A program made the position numbers and the translations under genes. DNA of 64,000 nucleotides from Virgibacillus_O xinjiangensis (GTDB lineage: Bacteria > Bacillota > Bacilli > Bacillales > Amphibacillaceae), in the NCBI RefSeq assembly GCF_042643145.1, contig NZ_JBHRSA010000049.1, positions 62,001 through 126,000 on the forward strand, in the 5' to 3' direction. The first letter of the stretch is position 1. Every line of letters starts with the position of its first letter. Of this stretch, positions 16,880 through 24,155 are shown one piece after another. Under the pieces are notes generated by a model. That model saw only the letters and a program-made list of their open reading frames with translations, searched no databases and was not told the DNA's origin.

Positions 16880-17683
16880 ATGGATTTGAATAAAGAACTG
16901 GAAAAACTGCGTAAAGTACGAAAAGAAGGGGCGAATAAAGTATTTACCATGTACTTGAATACAGACCCATCTGACCCTGACCAGCAAGGTGGAGAATGGA
17001 AAATCCATTTAAAAAACGGCCTAAAGAATTTCGAACAATATATGCAGGAAGATGGCAATAAAGAAGAGTTGAAAAACTATCAACAAGTTAAACAAAAAGT
17101 CGAGAAGTTTGTGAAAGGAAATGAGCAAAACTTCAAAAAAGGCATTGTTCTATTTGCTACAGCAGATGAAGAAGTCTGGTTCGCCGATCGTGTACAAATG
17201 CCATTGAAAACGGAATTCTATTGGGAACAAACTCCAGTGCTCGACCAATTAAGCAAATTGGCTGAGGAATATCCAAAATCAGGAATCATTCTTGTTCAGC
17301 AAAATGAGGTGAAGGTAATTGATGCATACCTGAATGAGGTTGAAGGTACAACCACTTATGAGCTGGATCTCAATACAGAAGACTGGCGGGAAAAGCTAGG
17401 ACCTCGTAATGGCTTGGGAACGACAGGTAAAGGATCAACCAATCTGCAAGTAGATAATTTCCGTGCAAGATTTGAAGAAAATAAACATCGTTGGTATAAG
17501 AAAATCGCCCCTGAATTGGATAAACGGGCAAAAGATAATGAGTGGGACAAAATATATGTAGTAGGGGAACCAGACCAAGCAAAGGAATTGAAAGACTTGT
17601 TGAATAAACCAGTGGATGAACTAGTGCAGAAGAACATGCTTGATCATGAGGAATCCAAGGTGATGGAAGAAATTTTCGTATAA
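16880..17683 (+). CDS. eRF1-like protein (VLRF1/baeRF type), putative ribosome-rescue peptidyl-tRNA hydrolase
   Basis: A 267-residue soluble protein that looks like the bacterial relatives of archaeo-eukaryotic release factor 1. An N-terminal alpha/beta part (about 20-110, with VFTMYLNTD and GIVLFATADEEVWF) is followed by a second domain. There GKGSTN (183-188) and NFRARFEENKHRWYKKI stand where eRF1 has GGQ followed by RF..LR..RHNYVRK. The GGQ itself is absent. A third segment has DKIYVVGEPDQAKELKDLL. The family assignment is from pattern recognition; the hydrolase role is inference. ATG 16880 is preferred over GTG 16868, which overlaps the AAGGAG site. Confidence 0.65.
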   Translation: MDLNKELEKLRKVRKEGANKVFTMYLNTDPSDPDQQGGEWKIHLKNGLKNFEQYMQEDGNKEELKNYQQVKQKVEKFVKGNEQNFKKGIVLFATADEEVWFADRVQMPLKTEFYWEQTPVLDQLSKLAEEYPKSGIILVQQNEVKVIDAYLNEVEGTTTYELDLNTEDWREKLGPRNGLGTTGKGSTNLQVDNFRARFEENKHRWYKKIAPELDKRAKDNEWDKIYVVGEPDQAKELKDLLNKPVDELVQKNMLDHEESKVMEEIFV

Positions 17684-17750
17684 AGGACGCGAGTTGGGGA
17701 GGAAAAGTTGTCCCCAAGCGATCCTGATCATTTGCCCGAATATAAAAGAG

Positions 17751-17804
17751 AAAGAGCAGTCCTTGAGCGTCGATTTTTTTCGACTGGAAGGATTGCTCTT
17801 TTTC
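17751..17804. terminator. Bidirectional terminator between the eRF1-like gene and zur
   Basis: A long hairpin with arms AAAGAGCAGTCCTT and AAGGATTGCTCTTT, ending in T runs usable from both sides. The stops of the converging genes flank it. Confidence 0.75.
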
Positions 17805-17810
17805 TTCGTT

Positions 17811-18227
17811 TTATGCTGTTTTGCAGGCAGGACATAAACCGTAAATCTCAAATTTATGGTCCTCTATATCGTAATCAGCCAAGGTGTTATTTTTCAGTTC
17901 ATCCATGGGACAGATTTCTATTTCTTTTGTCTTTCCGCAGGTATTGCAGATGAAATGATGATGGTGGCGGTGCGTGCAATTCATCCGAAAATGCTTCTCA
18001 CCGTTCAGCTCAGTCGTTTCGAGGATGCCCACTTCATTGTATAGGTGGAGATTTCGATAGACAGTATCAAAGCTGATCCCCTCATACACTGTTTCCAAAT
18101 GTTGTATCAGATCTTTGGCAGTACGGTACCCATCTGCATTTTCGAAATATACCAGGATATCTTTCCGCTTTCCTGTAGCTTTATATCCATTTGTTTTTAA
18201 TACTTTCATGGCTTCACTAATGTTCAT
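17811..18227 (-). CDS. zur: Fur family zinc uptake regulator Zur
   Basis: A zinc-sensing repressor of zinc uptake genes. The 138-residue protein has an N-terminal winged helix (KATGKRKDILVYF, then FDTVYRNLHLYNEVGILE), a His-rich metal-binding stretch THRHHHHFICNTCGK, and a second Cys pair LCPAC at the C-terminus forming the structural zinc site. The frame extends upstream to 18323, but ATG 18227 has GAGGGA in place and gives the standard Fur length. It is co-directional with and just downstream of znuB, and a Zur box lies in the znuC promoter, which identifies it as Zur rather than Fur or PerR. Confidence 0.9.
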   Translation of the reverse strand: MNISEAMKVLKTNGYKATGKRKDILVYFENADGYRTAKDLIQHLETVYEGISFDTVYRNLHLYNEVGILETTELNGEKHFRMNCTHRHHHHFICNTCGKTKEIEICPMDELKNNTLADYDIEDHKFEIYGLCPACKTA

Positions 18228-18273
18228 TGATCGTCCCTCACTTTGCTTGAATAAAATGAAAGTACCTGTGTAT

Positions 18274-19125
18274 TCAGGTTCTATATGCTTTCGATGGTCT
18301 GAATGAAAAATGCTTAATCCCAATGGAGACCAGCAATATGACTACTGCCGCCATTACTATCGTGCCACCAGGCGGGATATCCAGATAGTATCCCGTTACA
18401 AGACCGATAACTACGGAGACCTCACCAAACAGGACAGAAATGATGGTCATTTGCTTGAAGCCTTTGGCAAGACGCATACTTGCCGCAACTGGTAATGTCA
18501 TTAGGGCTGAGACCAGCAGGACACCCACAATCCGGATAGATGCTGCTATCACCAGTGCTGTCAGCACAATGAATAATAAATGAATGCTCTTTGCATGAAG
18601 GCCGGATATGGTTGCATGTTCTTCATCAAAGGACAGGGTAAATAGTTCTTTATAAAAAAGGGCCACCACTAACATGATGAAGATAGAAATGCCCAGAATC
18701 GTGAGAAAATCGTTTCGGCTTACCGCTGATACGGATCCGAACAAATAATTGAACAATTCGGTATTGAAGCCGTCTGCTACCGAAATAAAGATGACACTTA
18801 GACCGACCCCGGCTGACATGATAATCGGAATAGCGATTTCCTGGTAAGCTTTATAGACCCTTCTGAGCTTTTCAATCAGTACAGATCCAATCACAGAAAA
18901 CACCATTCCACTGTATAAAGGGGTGATCATGGTGACAGCAAACTTCTTTTCCAGCATCAGGCCAAAGGCTATACCAGCCAAGGTTACATGGGACAGAGCA
19001 TCAGCGATAAGGGATAGACGTCGTACAACAATGAAAGTTCCCAATAAAGGGGCGATGATCCCAATCAGTAATCCGGTCAAGAAAGTATTTCGTAAAAAAT
19101 CGTATTGCAAGAAATCTGTTAGCAT
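18274..19125 (-). CDS. znuB: Zinc ABC transporter permease ZnuB
   Basis: The membrane subunit of a metal ABC importer of the ABC-3 family. The 283 residues form about eight helices, with the family stretches LSLIADALSHVTLAGIA and GVLLVSALMTLPVAAS. It lies 17 nt after znuC and about 45 nt before zur in one operon under the Zur-box promoter. No solute-binding protein gene (znuA) is adjacent, so the binding protein must come from elsewhere. Zinc as the metal is inferred from the Zur context; manganese permeases share the fold. Confidence 0.88.
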   Translation of the reverse strand: MLTDFLQYDFLRNTFLTGLLIGIIAPLLGTFIVVRRLSLIADALSHVTLAGIAFGLMLEKKFAVTMITPLYSGMVFSVIGSVLIEKLRRVYKAYQEIAIPIIMSAGVGLSVIFISVADGFNTELFNYLFGSVSAVSRNDFLTILGISIFIMLVVALFYKELFTLSFDEEHATISGLHAKSIHLLFIVLTALVIAASIRIVGVLLVSALMTLPVAASMRLAKGFKQMTIISVLFGEVSVVIGLVTGYYLDIPPGGTIVMAAVVILLVSIGIKHFSFRPSKAYRT

Positions 19126-19142
19126 TGTTTATTCCTCCAGCT

Positions 19143-19898
19143 TTAGTGCTCATGTGTAACGAAATTGACCGGGTGACCGTAAAAATTGGACCAGTCTTTC
19201 TCGGTAAGTGAAGTATACTCCTCAGATTTTCCATGAAAATGGAGTCTACGGTTCAAACAGACAATATCTGATGCATGCTCGGTCATTGTGCCCGTGTCAT
19301 GGGTTACAAGCAGCAGCGTAATACCTTGCTCTCCGTTCAAACGGTGAAGGAGATCATAAAAACGTTTGACATTTTCTACATCCACCCCGACAGTCGGTTC
19401 ATCTAGAATAAGCAATTCGGGATCATTCACTAATGATCGAGCAATGAAAATACGTTGTTGTTGGCCCCCGGAAAGGTTGCCTATATTGGTATGAGCATAT
19501 TCCAGCATGCCAACCTGATCGATGGCCTGGAGGATCTTTTCTTTATGCTGTTTGTTGAAGAACTTCAGGTAACCTATCTTGGCAGTCAATCCCATGGATA
19601 CTACCTCATAGACAGTAGCAGGGAATCCTTTATTGAAAGAGTTGGCTTTTTGGGATACGAAACCGATTTTATTCCAGTCTTTAAATTTATTGATGCGTTT
19701 TCCCAACAGTTCAACTGTACCGTGGTCCGGTTCAAGGAGGCCGAGAATCAATTTGATGAGCGTGGTTTTTCCCCCGCCATTTGGCCCAACCAGTCCCATG
19801 AAGGACCCCCTTGGTATGTCAAAATTTATATTTTCCAAAACATTTTTTTTATCATAGGCATATGCTACGTCCTTCATGGATACTACTGATTCTGCCAT
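19143..19898 (-). CDS. znuC: Zinc ABC transporter ATP-binding protein ZnuC
   Basis: The ATPase of the zinc importer. The 251 residues carry Walker A GPNGGGKTT near 36-44, the signature LSGGQQQR near 140, Walker B LLILDEPTVGVD near 160 and the switch His in LLVTHDTG. ATG 19898 follows GGAGGACGAA. It is the first gene of znuC-znuB-zur. Its promoter contains a Zur box, so the operon is expected to be repressed when zinc is sufficient, with zur itself in the feedback loop. Confidence 0.9.
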   Translation of the reverse strand: MAESVVSMKDVAYAYDKKNVLENINFDIPRGSFMGLVGPNGGGKTTLIKLILGLLEPDHGTVELLGKRINKFKDWNKIGFVSQKANSFNKGFPATVYEVVSMGLTAKIGYLKFFNKQHKEKILQAIDQVGMLEYAHTNIGNLSGGQQQRIFIARSLVNDPELLILDEPTVGVDVENVKRFYDLLHRLNGEQGITLLLVTHDTGTMTEHASDIVCLNRRLHFHGKSEEYTSLTEKDWSNFYGHPVNFVTHEH

Positions 19899-20008
19899 CT
19901 TTCGTCCTCCATTCTTTCCACTATCCTGTAGTATGTGCAGTTATTGAATGATCTGCAAGATGTCCGTGCAGTATTCTCTTGCAAGTCTTACATTTAAATT
20001 CTTTCCAT

Positions 20009-20037
20009 ATCATATCGTAATCATTACGTTCTGTAAA
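20009..20037 (-). promoter_or_regulatory. Promoter of znuC
   Basis: Read on the minus strand: TTTACA (20037-20032), a 17-nt spacer and TATGAT (20014-20009). The Zur box occupies the spacer. Confidence 0.65.
20015..20029. promoter_or_regulatory. Zur box
   Basis: TCGTAATCATTACGT, a 7-1-7 palindrome (one end mismatch) matching the B. subtilis Zur core TCGTAAT-N-ATTACGA. It fills the -35/-10 spacer of the znuC promoter, so bound Zur would exclude RNA polymerase. It is also 114 nt upstream of the divergent copZ-like gene. Confidence 0.8.
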
Positions 20038-20142
20038 TAGGAATGGTTACGAATGAAGTGCTGAAAAAAGGTAGAGATGGTTTCCACGATCTGCAAAAAG
20101 GGAAAAGTTCCATAAGAATATTGATGAAGGAGGCGAAACAAC

Positions 20143-20349
20143 ATGGAAGCAACTTTAGATGTAAGAGGGATGACATGCAGCCATTGTGAACGGGCCGTTG
20201 AAGGAGCCTTGCAGGAATTGGAGGGAGTCATTGGCGTAGAAGTGAACTTGGGTACAAACCGGGTGGATGTTACCTATGATGATGCTCAAGTGACCGTAAA
20301 CGATATGCGCAAAGCCGTAGAAGATCAAGGATATGAAATAGTCGTATAA
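20143..20349 (+). CDS. copZ: Heavy-metal-associated domain protein (CopZ-like copper chaperone)
   Basis: A 68-residue single HMA domain. GMTCSHCERAV at 9-19 contains the CxxC metal site, and the rest follows the beta-alpha-beta-beta-alpha-beta ferredoxin-like pattern. CopZ proteins carry Cu(I) to the exporter CopA. Here no copA or csoR is nearby; instead the gene diverges from the zinc uptake operon. ATG 20143 follows GAAGGAGGCG. Copper as the cargo is inferred from the family. Confidence 0.85.
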   Translation: MEATLDVRGMTCSHCERAVEGALQELEGVIGVEVNLGTNRVDVTYDDAQVTVNDMRKAVEDQGYEIVV

Positions 20350-20356
20350 TATGGGA

Positions 20357-20385
20357 AGCGGCCTTCCACCCAGAAGGCCGCTATT
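20357..20385 (+). terminator. Terminator after copZ
   Basis: AGCGGCCTTC...GAAGGCCGCT stem with a short T-containing tail. Confidence 0.65.
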
Positions 20386-20412
20386 TGGTATTAAAAAAAG
20401 GCAAAATTTTTA

Positions 20413-20441
20413 TTGCGAAATGTCTGAATATAGCCTATAGT
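20413..20441 (+). promoter_or_regulatory. Promoter of the fadNAE operon
   Basis: TTGCGA (20413-20418), a 17-nt spacer and TATAGT (20436-20441). Confidence 0.6.
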
Positions 20442-20487
20442 AGTATATAGATGGATAGGGAACTATCATTTATTTTTTGGCTGATAA

Positions 20488-20505
20488 TGAATGAGTATTC
20501 ATTCA
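20488..20505. promoter_or_regulatory. FadR operator
   Basis: TGAATGAGTATTCATTCA, a dyad matching the B. subtilis FadR consensus TGAATGAMTANTCATTCA. It lies about 40-58 nt downstream of the expected start of transcription and just before the fadN ribosome binding site, so FadR would block transcription until long-chain acyl-CoA releases it. Confidence 0.8.
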
Positions 20506-20526
20506 AAACAGATTGGGGGAAGTAAG

Positions 20527-22926
20527 ATGAAACGATCAATTAATCGGGCAGCGGTTATTGGGTCCGGTGTAATGGGGTCTGGCATTGCTGCACATTTAGC
20601 TAATATAGGTATACCGGTAGTTATGCTTGATATAGTGCCTCGAGAGCTTACCGAGCATGAAAAGAGAAAAGGTTTGACCACGAAGGATAGGGCGGTGCGC
20701 AATCGTTTGGCGGAACAGAGCAAGAAAGCATTGCTGAAACAGAAGCCTTCACCGGTCACCACTCGGAAGAACCTGGAGTTGATTGAAACCGGTAACATGG
20801 AAGATGACTTGGAAAGACTACATCAAGCCGATTGGATTATAGAAGTGGTGACAGAGGATTTGGCTGTAAAGAAAAAAGTGATGGCAATAGTGGAAGAACA
20901 CCGAAAAGAAGGGGCTATTGTCAGCTCCAATACTTCTGGTATTTCCATTGAAGCTATGGCAGAAGGTAGATCCAAGGAATTTCAGCGTCACTTTCTGGGT
21001 ACGCATTTCTTTAACCCACCGCGTTATTTAAAACTGTTGGAGATTATTCCTACAAGTCATACCGACTCTGATATTGTCCAATTCATAGCAGAATTTGGTG
21101 AGAATGTGTTGGGGAAAGGTGTCGTGGAAGCGAAGGACACACCGAATTTCATTGCGAACAGGATTGGAACATATGGGCTGCTTGTTACGGTAAGAGAGAT
21201 GCTGGATTCGAACTATAGTGTCGGTGAAGTTGACTCTGTTACCGGGCCGATGATTGGACGGCCGAAAAGTGCCACATTCCGTACCTTGGATGTTGTCGGT
21301 CTTGATACGTTCATCCATGTTGCTGGAAATGTTCACGAACAGGTCGTGGGAAAGGAAAAGGAAATATTCGATGTTCCCTCTTTTATGAAGGAAATGCTGG
21401 AGAAGGGTTGGCTCGGAGCTAAAAACGGGCAAGGATTCTATCATAAGAAGAAGGAAAATGGCGGCAGCAGCATTTACGAATTAGATCCGAAAACTCTTCA
21501 ATACCAAGAAAGGAAAAAATTGAAAACTGCTGCAACAGAAATGGCAAAACAGCAGAAAGGCACCGGGAATAAATTGAAAGCGCTTGTAGGAGCGACTGGG
21601 GACAGAGCAGGAGACCTTGTATGGTCTGTACTTAAACCTGTACTCATCTACTCTGCTGACCTGCTGGGTGAGATAGCTGATGATATTGTTTCCATTGACC
21701 AGGCGATGAAATGGGGATTTGGATGGGAGCTTGGTCCTTTTGAACTTTGGGATGCTATTGGGGTATCTGCCACAGTCGAACGGATGGAGCAAGAGGGCGA
21801 TACCGTACCTTCATGGGTCCATGATATGTTGTCCGATGGTTATGAATCCTTTTACCAAAAAGAAGATGGATCCCAGTATTACCTACATCGAGGAGGCTAT
21901 CAACGACAAGAAGACAACCCAAGACACATTGACTTGAAAAATTTGAAATCAACACAGGGAGCATTACGGAAAAATTCTGGTGCAAGCTTGATTGACCTCG
22001 GTGATGGCATCGCCTGTTTGGAATTCCATTCCCAAAACAATGCCATTGGTCTGGATATCATTCAGATGGTAAACAGCGCATTGGAAGAAGTGGATCAGAA
22101 CTATGATGGGCTTGTCATCGGGAATCAAGGAAAGAACTTCTGTGTCGGTGCAAACCTTGCGATGATGCTCTTGGAAGCGCAAGATGACAATTTCTATGAA
22201 CTGGAATTGGTGATAAGGAAATTTCAGGAAATGACCATGAATATAAAGTATTCAACGAAACCGATAGTTGCAGCACCGTTCAATATGGCCCTTGGTGGGG
22301 GAGCGGAAGTGGCACTGCCTGCCGCAGCCATCCAGGCTTCTCTGGAAACTTATATGGGTCTCGTGGAAGTTGGTGTTGGGCTGATCCCCGGCGGAGGAGG
22401 GACCAAGGAACTTTATTTGAAGGAACTGCGAAACCTTCCGAATGGAGTCGACATCGATTTGATGAAAATAGCGAACGATGTTTTTGAAAAAGTGGCAACC
22501 GCCAAGGTTTCCGAATCGGCGGCAGAGGCCCGGGAAAATGGCTTCCTCAATACTAACGACAGAATCAGCGCAAATCCGGACCACTTGCTGTTTGATGCCA
22601 AGAAAAGAGCTCTGGCATTAGCGGAGGCGGGATATCGAGCCCCGGCACCGGAAAAAGTACCTGTCGTAGGAAACGCAGGCTACGCGTTGATGTTGCTTGG
22701 TGCTAAAACACTGCAAAACAGCGGGTATGCAACGGCCCATGATGTGAAAATCGCAGAAAAATTGGCCCATGTGCTTTCCGGAGGCAGAATTAGGGAGGGT
22801 TCTTTGATTGATGAACAAGTAATGTTGGATCTGGAAAGGGAAGCATTCCTCAGTCTGATCGGGGAGCCGCTGACCCAAACCAGGATGCAGCACATGCTGG
22901 TAAAAGGCAAGCCATTACGCAATTAA
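20527..22926 (+). CDS. fadN: 3-hydroxyacyl-CoA dehydrogenase / enoyl-CoA hydratase FadN
   Basis: A two-function beta-oxidation enzyme. The 799 residues begin with the NAD-binding dehydrogenase part (GSGVMGSGIAAHLANIG at about 10-26), then its C-terminal helical domain. An enoyl-CoA hydratase-like part follows at about 475-680, with KNFCVGANLAMML and NMALGGGAEVALPA. This order is the reverse of E. coli FadB and is typical of Bacillus FadN. The frame is open from 20491, but that codon lies inside the FadR operator; ATG 20527 has GGGGGAAG at good spacing. It is first in fadN-fadA-fadE. Confidence 0.95.
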   Translation: MKRSINRAAVIGSGVMGSGIAAHLANIGIPVVMLDIVPRELTEHEKRKGLTTKDRAVRNRLAEQSKKALLKQKPSPVTTRKNLELIETGNMEDDLERLHQADWIIEVVTEDLAVKKKVMAIVEEHRKEGAIVSSNTSGISIEAMAEGRSKEFQRHFLGTHFFNPPRYLKLLEIIPTSHTDSDIVQFIAEFGENVLGKGVVEAKDTPNFIANRIGTYGLLVTVREMLDSNYSVGEVDSVTGPMIGRPKSATFRTLDVVGLDTFIHVAGNVHEQVVGKEKEIFDVPSFMKEMLEKGWLGAKNGQGFYHKKKENGGSSIYELDPKTLQYQERKKLKTAATEMAKQQKGTGNKLKALVGATGDRAGDLVWSVLKPVLIYSADLLGEIADDIVSIDQAMKWGFGWELGPFELWDAIGVSATVERMEQEGDTVPSWVHDMLSDGYESFYQKEDGSQYYLHRGGYQRQEDNPRHIDLKNLKSTQGALRKNSGASLIDLGDGIACLEFHSQNNAIGLDIIQMVNSALEEVDQNYDGLVIGNQGKNFCVGANLAMMLLEAQDDNFYELELVIRKFQEMTMNIKYSTKPIVAAPFNMALGGGAEVALPAAAIQASLETYMGLVEVGVGLIPGGGGTKELYLKELRNLPNGVDIDLMKIANDVFEKVATAKVSESAAEARENGFLNTNDRISANPDHLLFDAKKRALALAEAGYRAPAPEKVPVVGNAGYALMLLGAKTLQNSGYATAHDVKIAEKLAHVLSGGRIREGSLIDEQVMLDLEREAFLSLIGEPLTQTRMQHMLVKGKPLRN

Positions 22927-22945
22927 CATAAAGGGGGAAGGGAAC

Positions 22946-24121
22946 GTGAAGGAAGCAGTAATTGTGTCAGGAGCTAGGACCCCTGTAGGAAAGGCTAATA
23001 AGGGGTCGTTAGCCGGGAGTCGACCGGATGACCTGGCGGCATTGACAGTAAAAGAGACATTAAGGCGCGCAGACGGCTATGACGGGAATATAGATGATGT
23101 CATTATTGGAACAGCGATGCCTGAGGCGGAGCAAGGCATGAATATGGCTCGTAATATTGCGGGGCTCGCGGGTTTAAAGAATGAGGTGCCCGGGATCACA
23201 ATCAACCGGTATTGCTCATCAGGTCTGCAGGCAATTGCATTTGGGGCAGAGCGCATTATGGTCGGGTCCAGTGACACCATCCTTGCAGGCGGGGCTGAAT
23301 CGATGAGTCTTATTCCTATGGGTGGCCATGTCATCAAGCCGAATCCTAGTTTGGTTCAAGACGCTCCAGGCTACTACATGGGGATGGGGCATACTGCCGA
23401 AGAAGTAGCCAATCGTTTTCATATTTCACGTGAGGATCAGGATGCTTTTGCGGTTAGAAGCCATAAACTGGCAGCAGAGGCAGTCATGGGAGGAAAGTTT
23501 GATGACGAAATTGTCCCAGTGGAAGTAAAAGAAAGGATTGTTGGAAAGAAGAATAGGATAGAAGAGAAAGTGCAAGTCTTTGCCAGGGACGAAGGTGTAC
23601 GAAAGGATACGACCCAAGAAGTGTTGGCAAAGCTTCGGCCGGCATTTCACGTAAAAGGTTCTGTTACCGCGGGCAATTCCTCGCAAATGAGTGACGGAGC
23701 AGGAACCGTACTTTTGATGGATCGTGAAAAAGCAAAAGCGGAAGGCTTGGCTCCAATGGCGAAGTTCCGTGCGTTTGCAGTAGCAGGCGTGGAACCGGAA
23801 ATTATGGGGGTAGGACCTGTAGAGGCTGTCCCAAAAGCTCTGAAAATTGCAGGTCTGGAAATTTCAGATGTCGGCCTCTTTGAGCTTAATGAAGCTTTCG
23901 CTTCTCAGTCCATACGTGTGATCCAAGCACTTGACCTAGACATAAACAAGGTGAATGTTAACGGGGGAGCGATTGCTCTTGGTCATCCGCTTGGTATGAC
24001 AGGTACGAAACTGACCTTGAGCCTGATTCATGAAATGAGGCGCCGAAATGAACAATTTGGAGTGGTCACCATGTGCATAGGTGGAGGTATGGGAGCTGCT
24101 GGTGTTTTTGAACTTATCTAG
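22946..24121 (+). CDS. fadA: Acetyl-CoA acyltransferase (3-ketoacyl-CoA thiolase) FadA
   Basis: Cleaves 3-ketoacyl-CoA with CoA to acetyl-CoA and a shortened acyl-CoA. The 391 residues show the thiolase catalytic set: the nucleophile Cys in NRYCSSGLQAIAFGAER near 90, the GGAIALGHPLGMTG His near 350, and the acid/base Cys in CIGGGMGAAGVFE near 380. GTG 22946 follows AAAGGGGGAAG, 20 nt after fadN. It is the second gene of the operon. Confidence 0.96.
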   Translation: MKEAVIVSGARTPVGKANKGSLAGSRPDDLAALTVKETLRRADGYDGNIDDVIIGTAMPEAEQGMNMARNIAGLAGLKNEVPGITINRYCSSGLQAIAFGAERIMVGSSDTILAGGAESMSLIPMGGHVIKPNPSLVQDAPGYYMGMGHTAEEVANRFHISREDQDAFAVRSHKLAAEAVMGGKFDDEIVPVEVKERIVGKKNRIEEKVQVFARDEGVRKDTTQEVLAKLRPAFHVKGSVTAGNSSQMSDGAGTVLLMDREKAKAEGLAPMAKFRAFAVAGVEPEIMGVGPVEAVPKALKIAGLEISDVGLFELNEAFASQSIRVIQALDLDINKVNVNGGAIALGHPLGMTGTKLTLSLIHEMRRRNEQFGVVTMCIGGGMGAAGVFELI

Positions 24122-24155
24122 ATATATGAATTTATAATAGAGAGGGAGATTCTAT

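Noticed and set aside
20015..20029. The palindrome read as a Fur or PerR box
   Set aside because: TCGTAAT-N-ATTACG is the Zur pattern, and Fur/PerR boxes (GATAATNATTATC, TTATAATNATTATAA) fit less well; the operon is znu.
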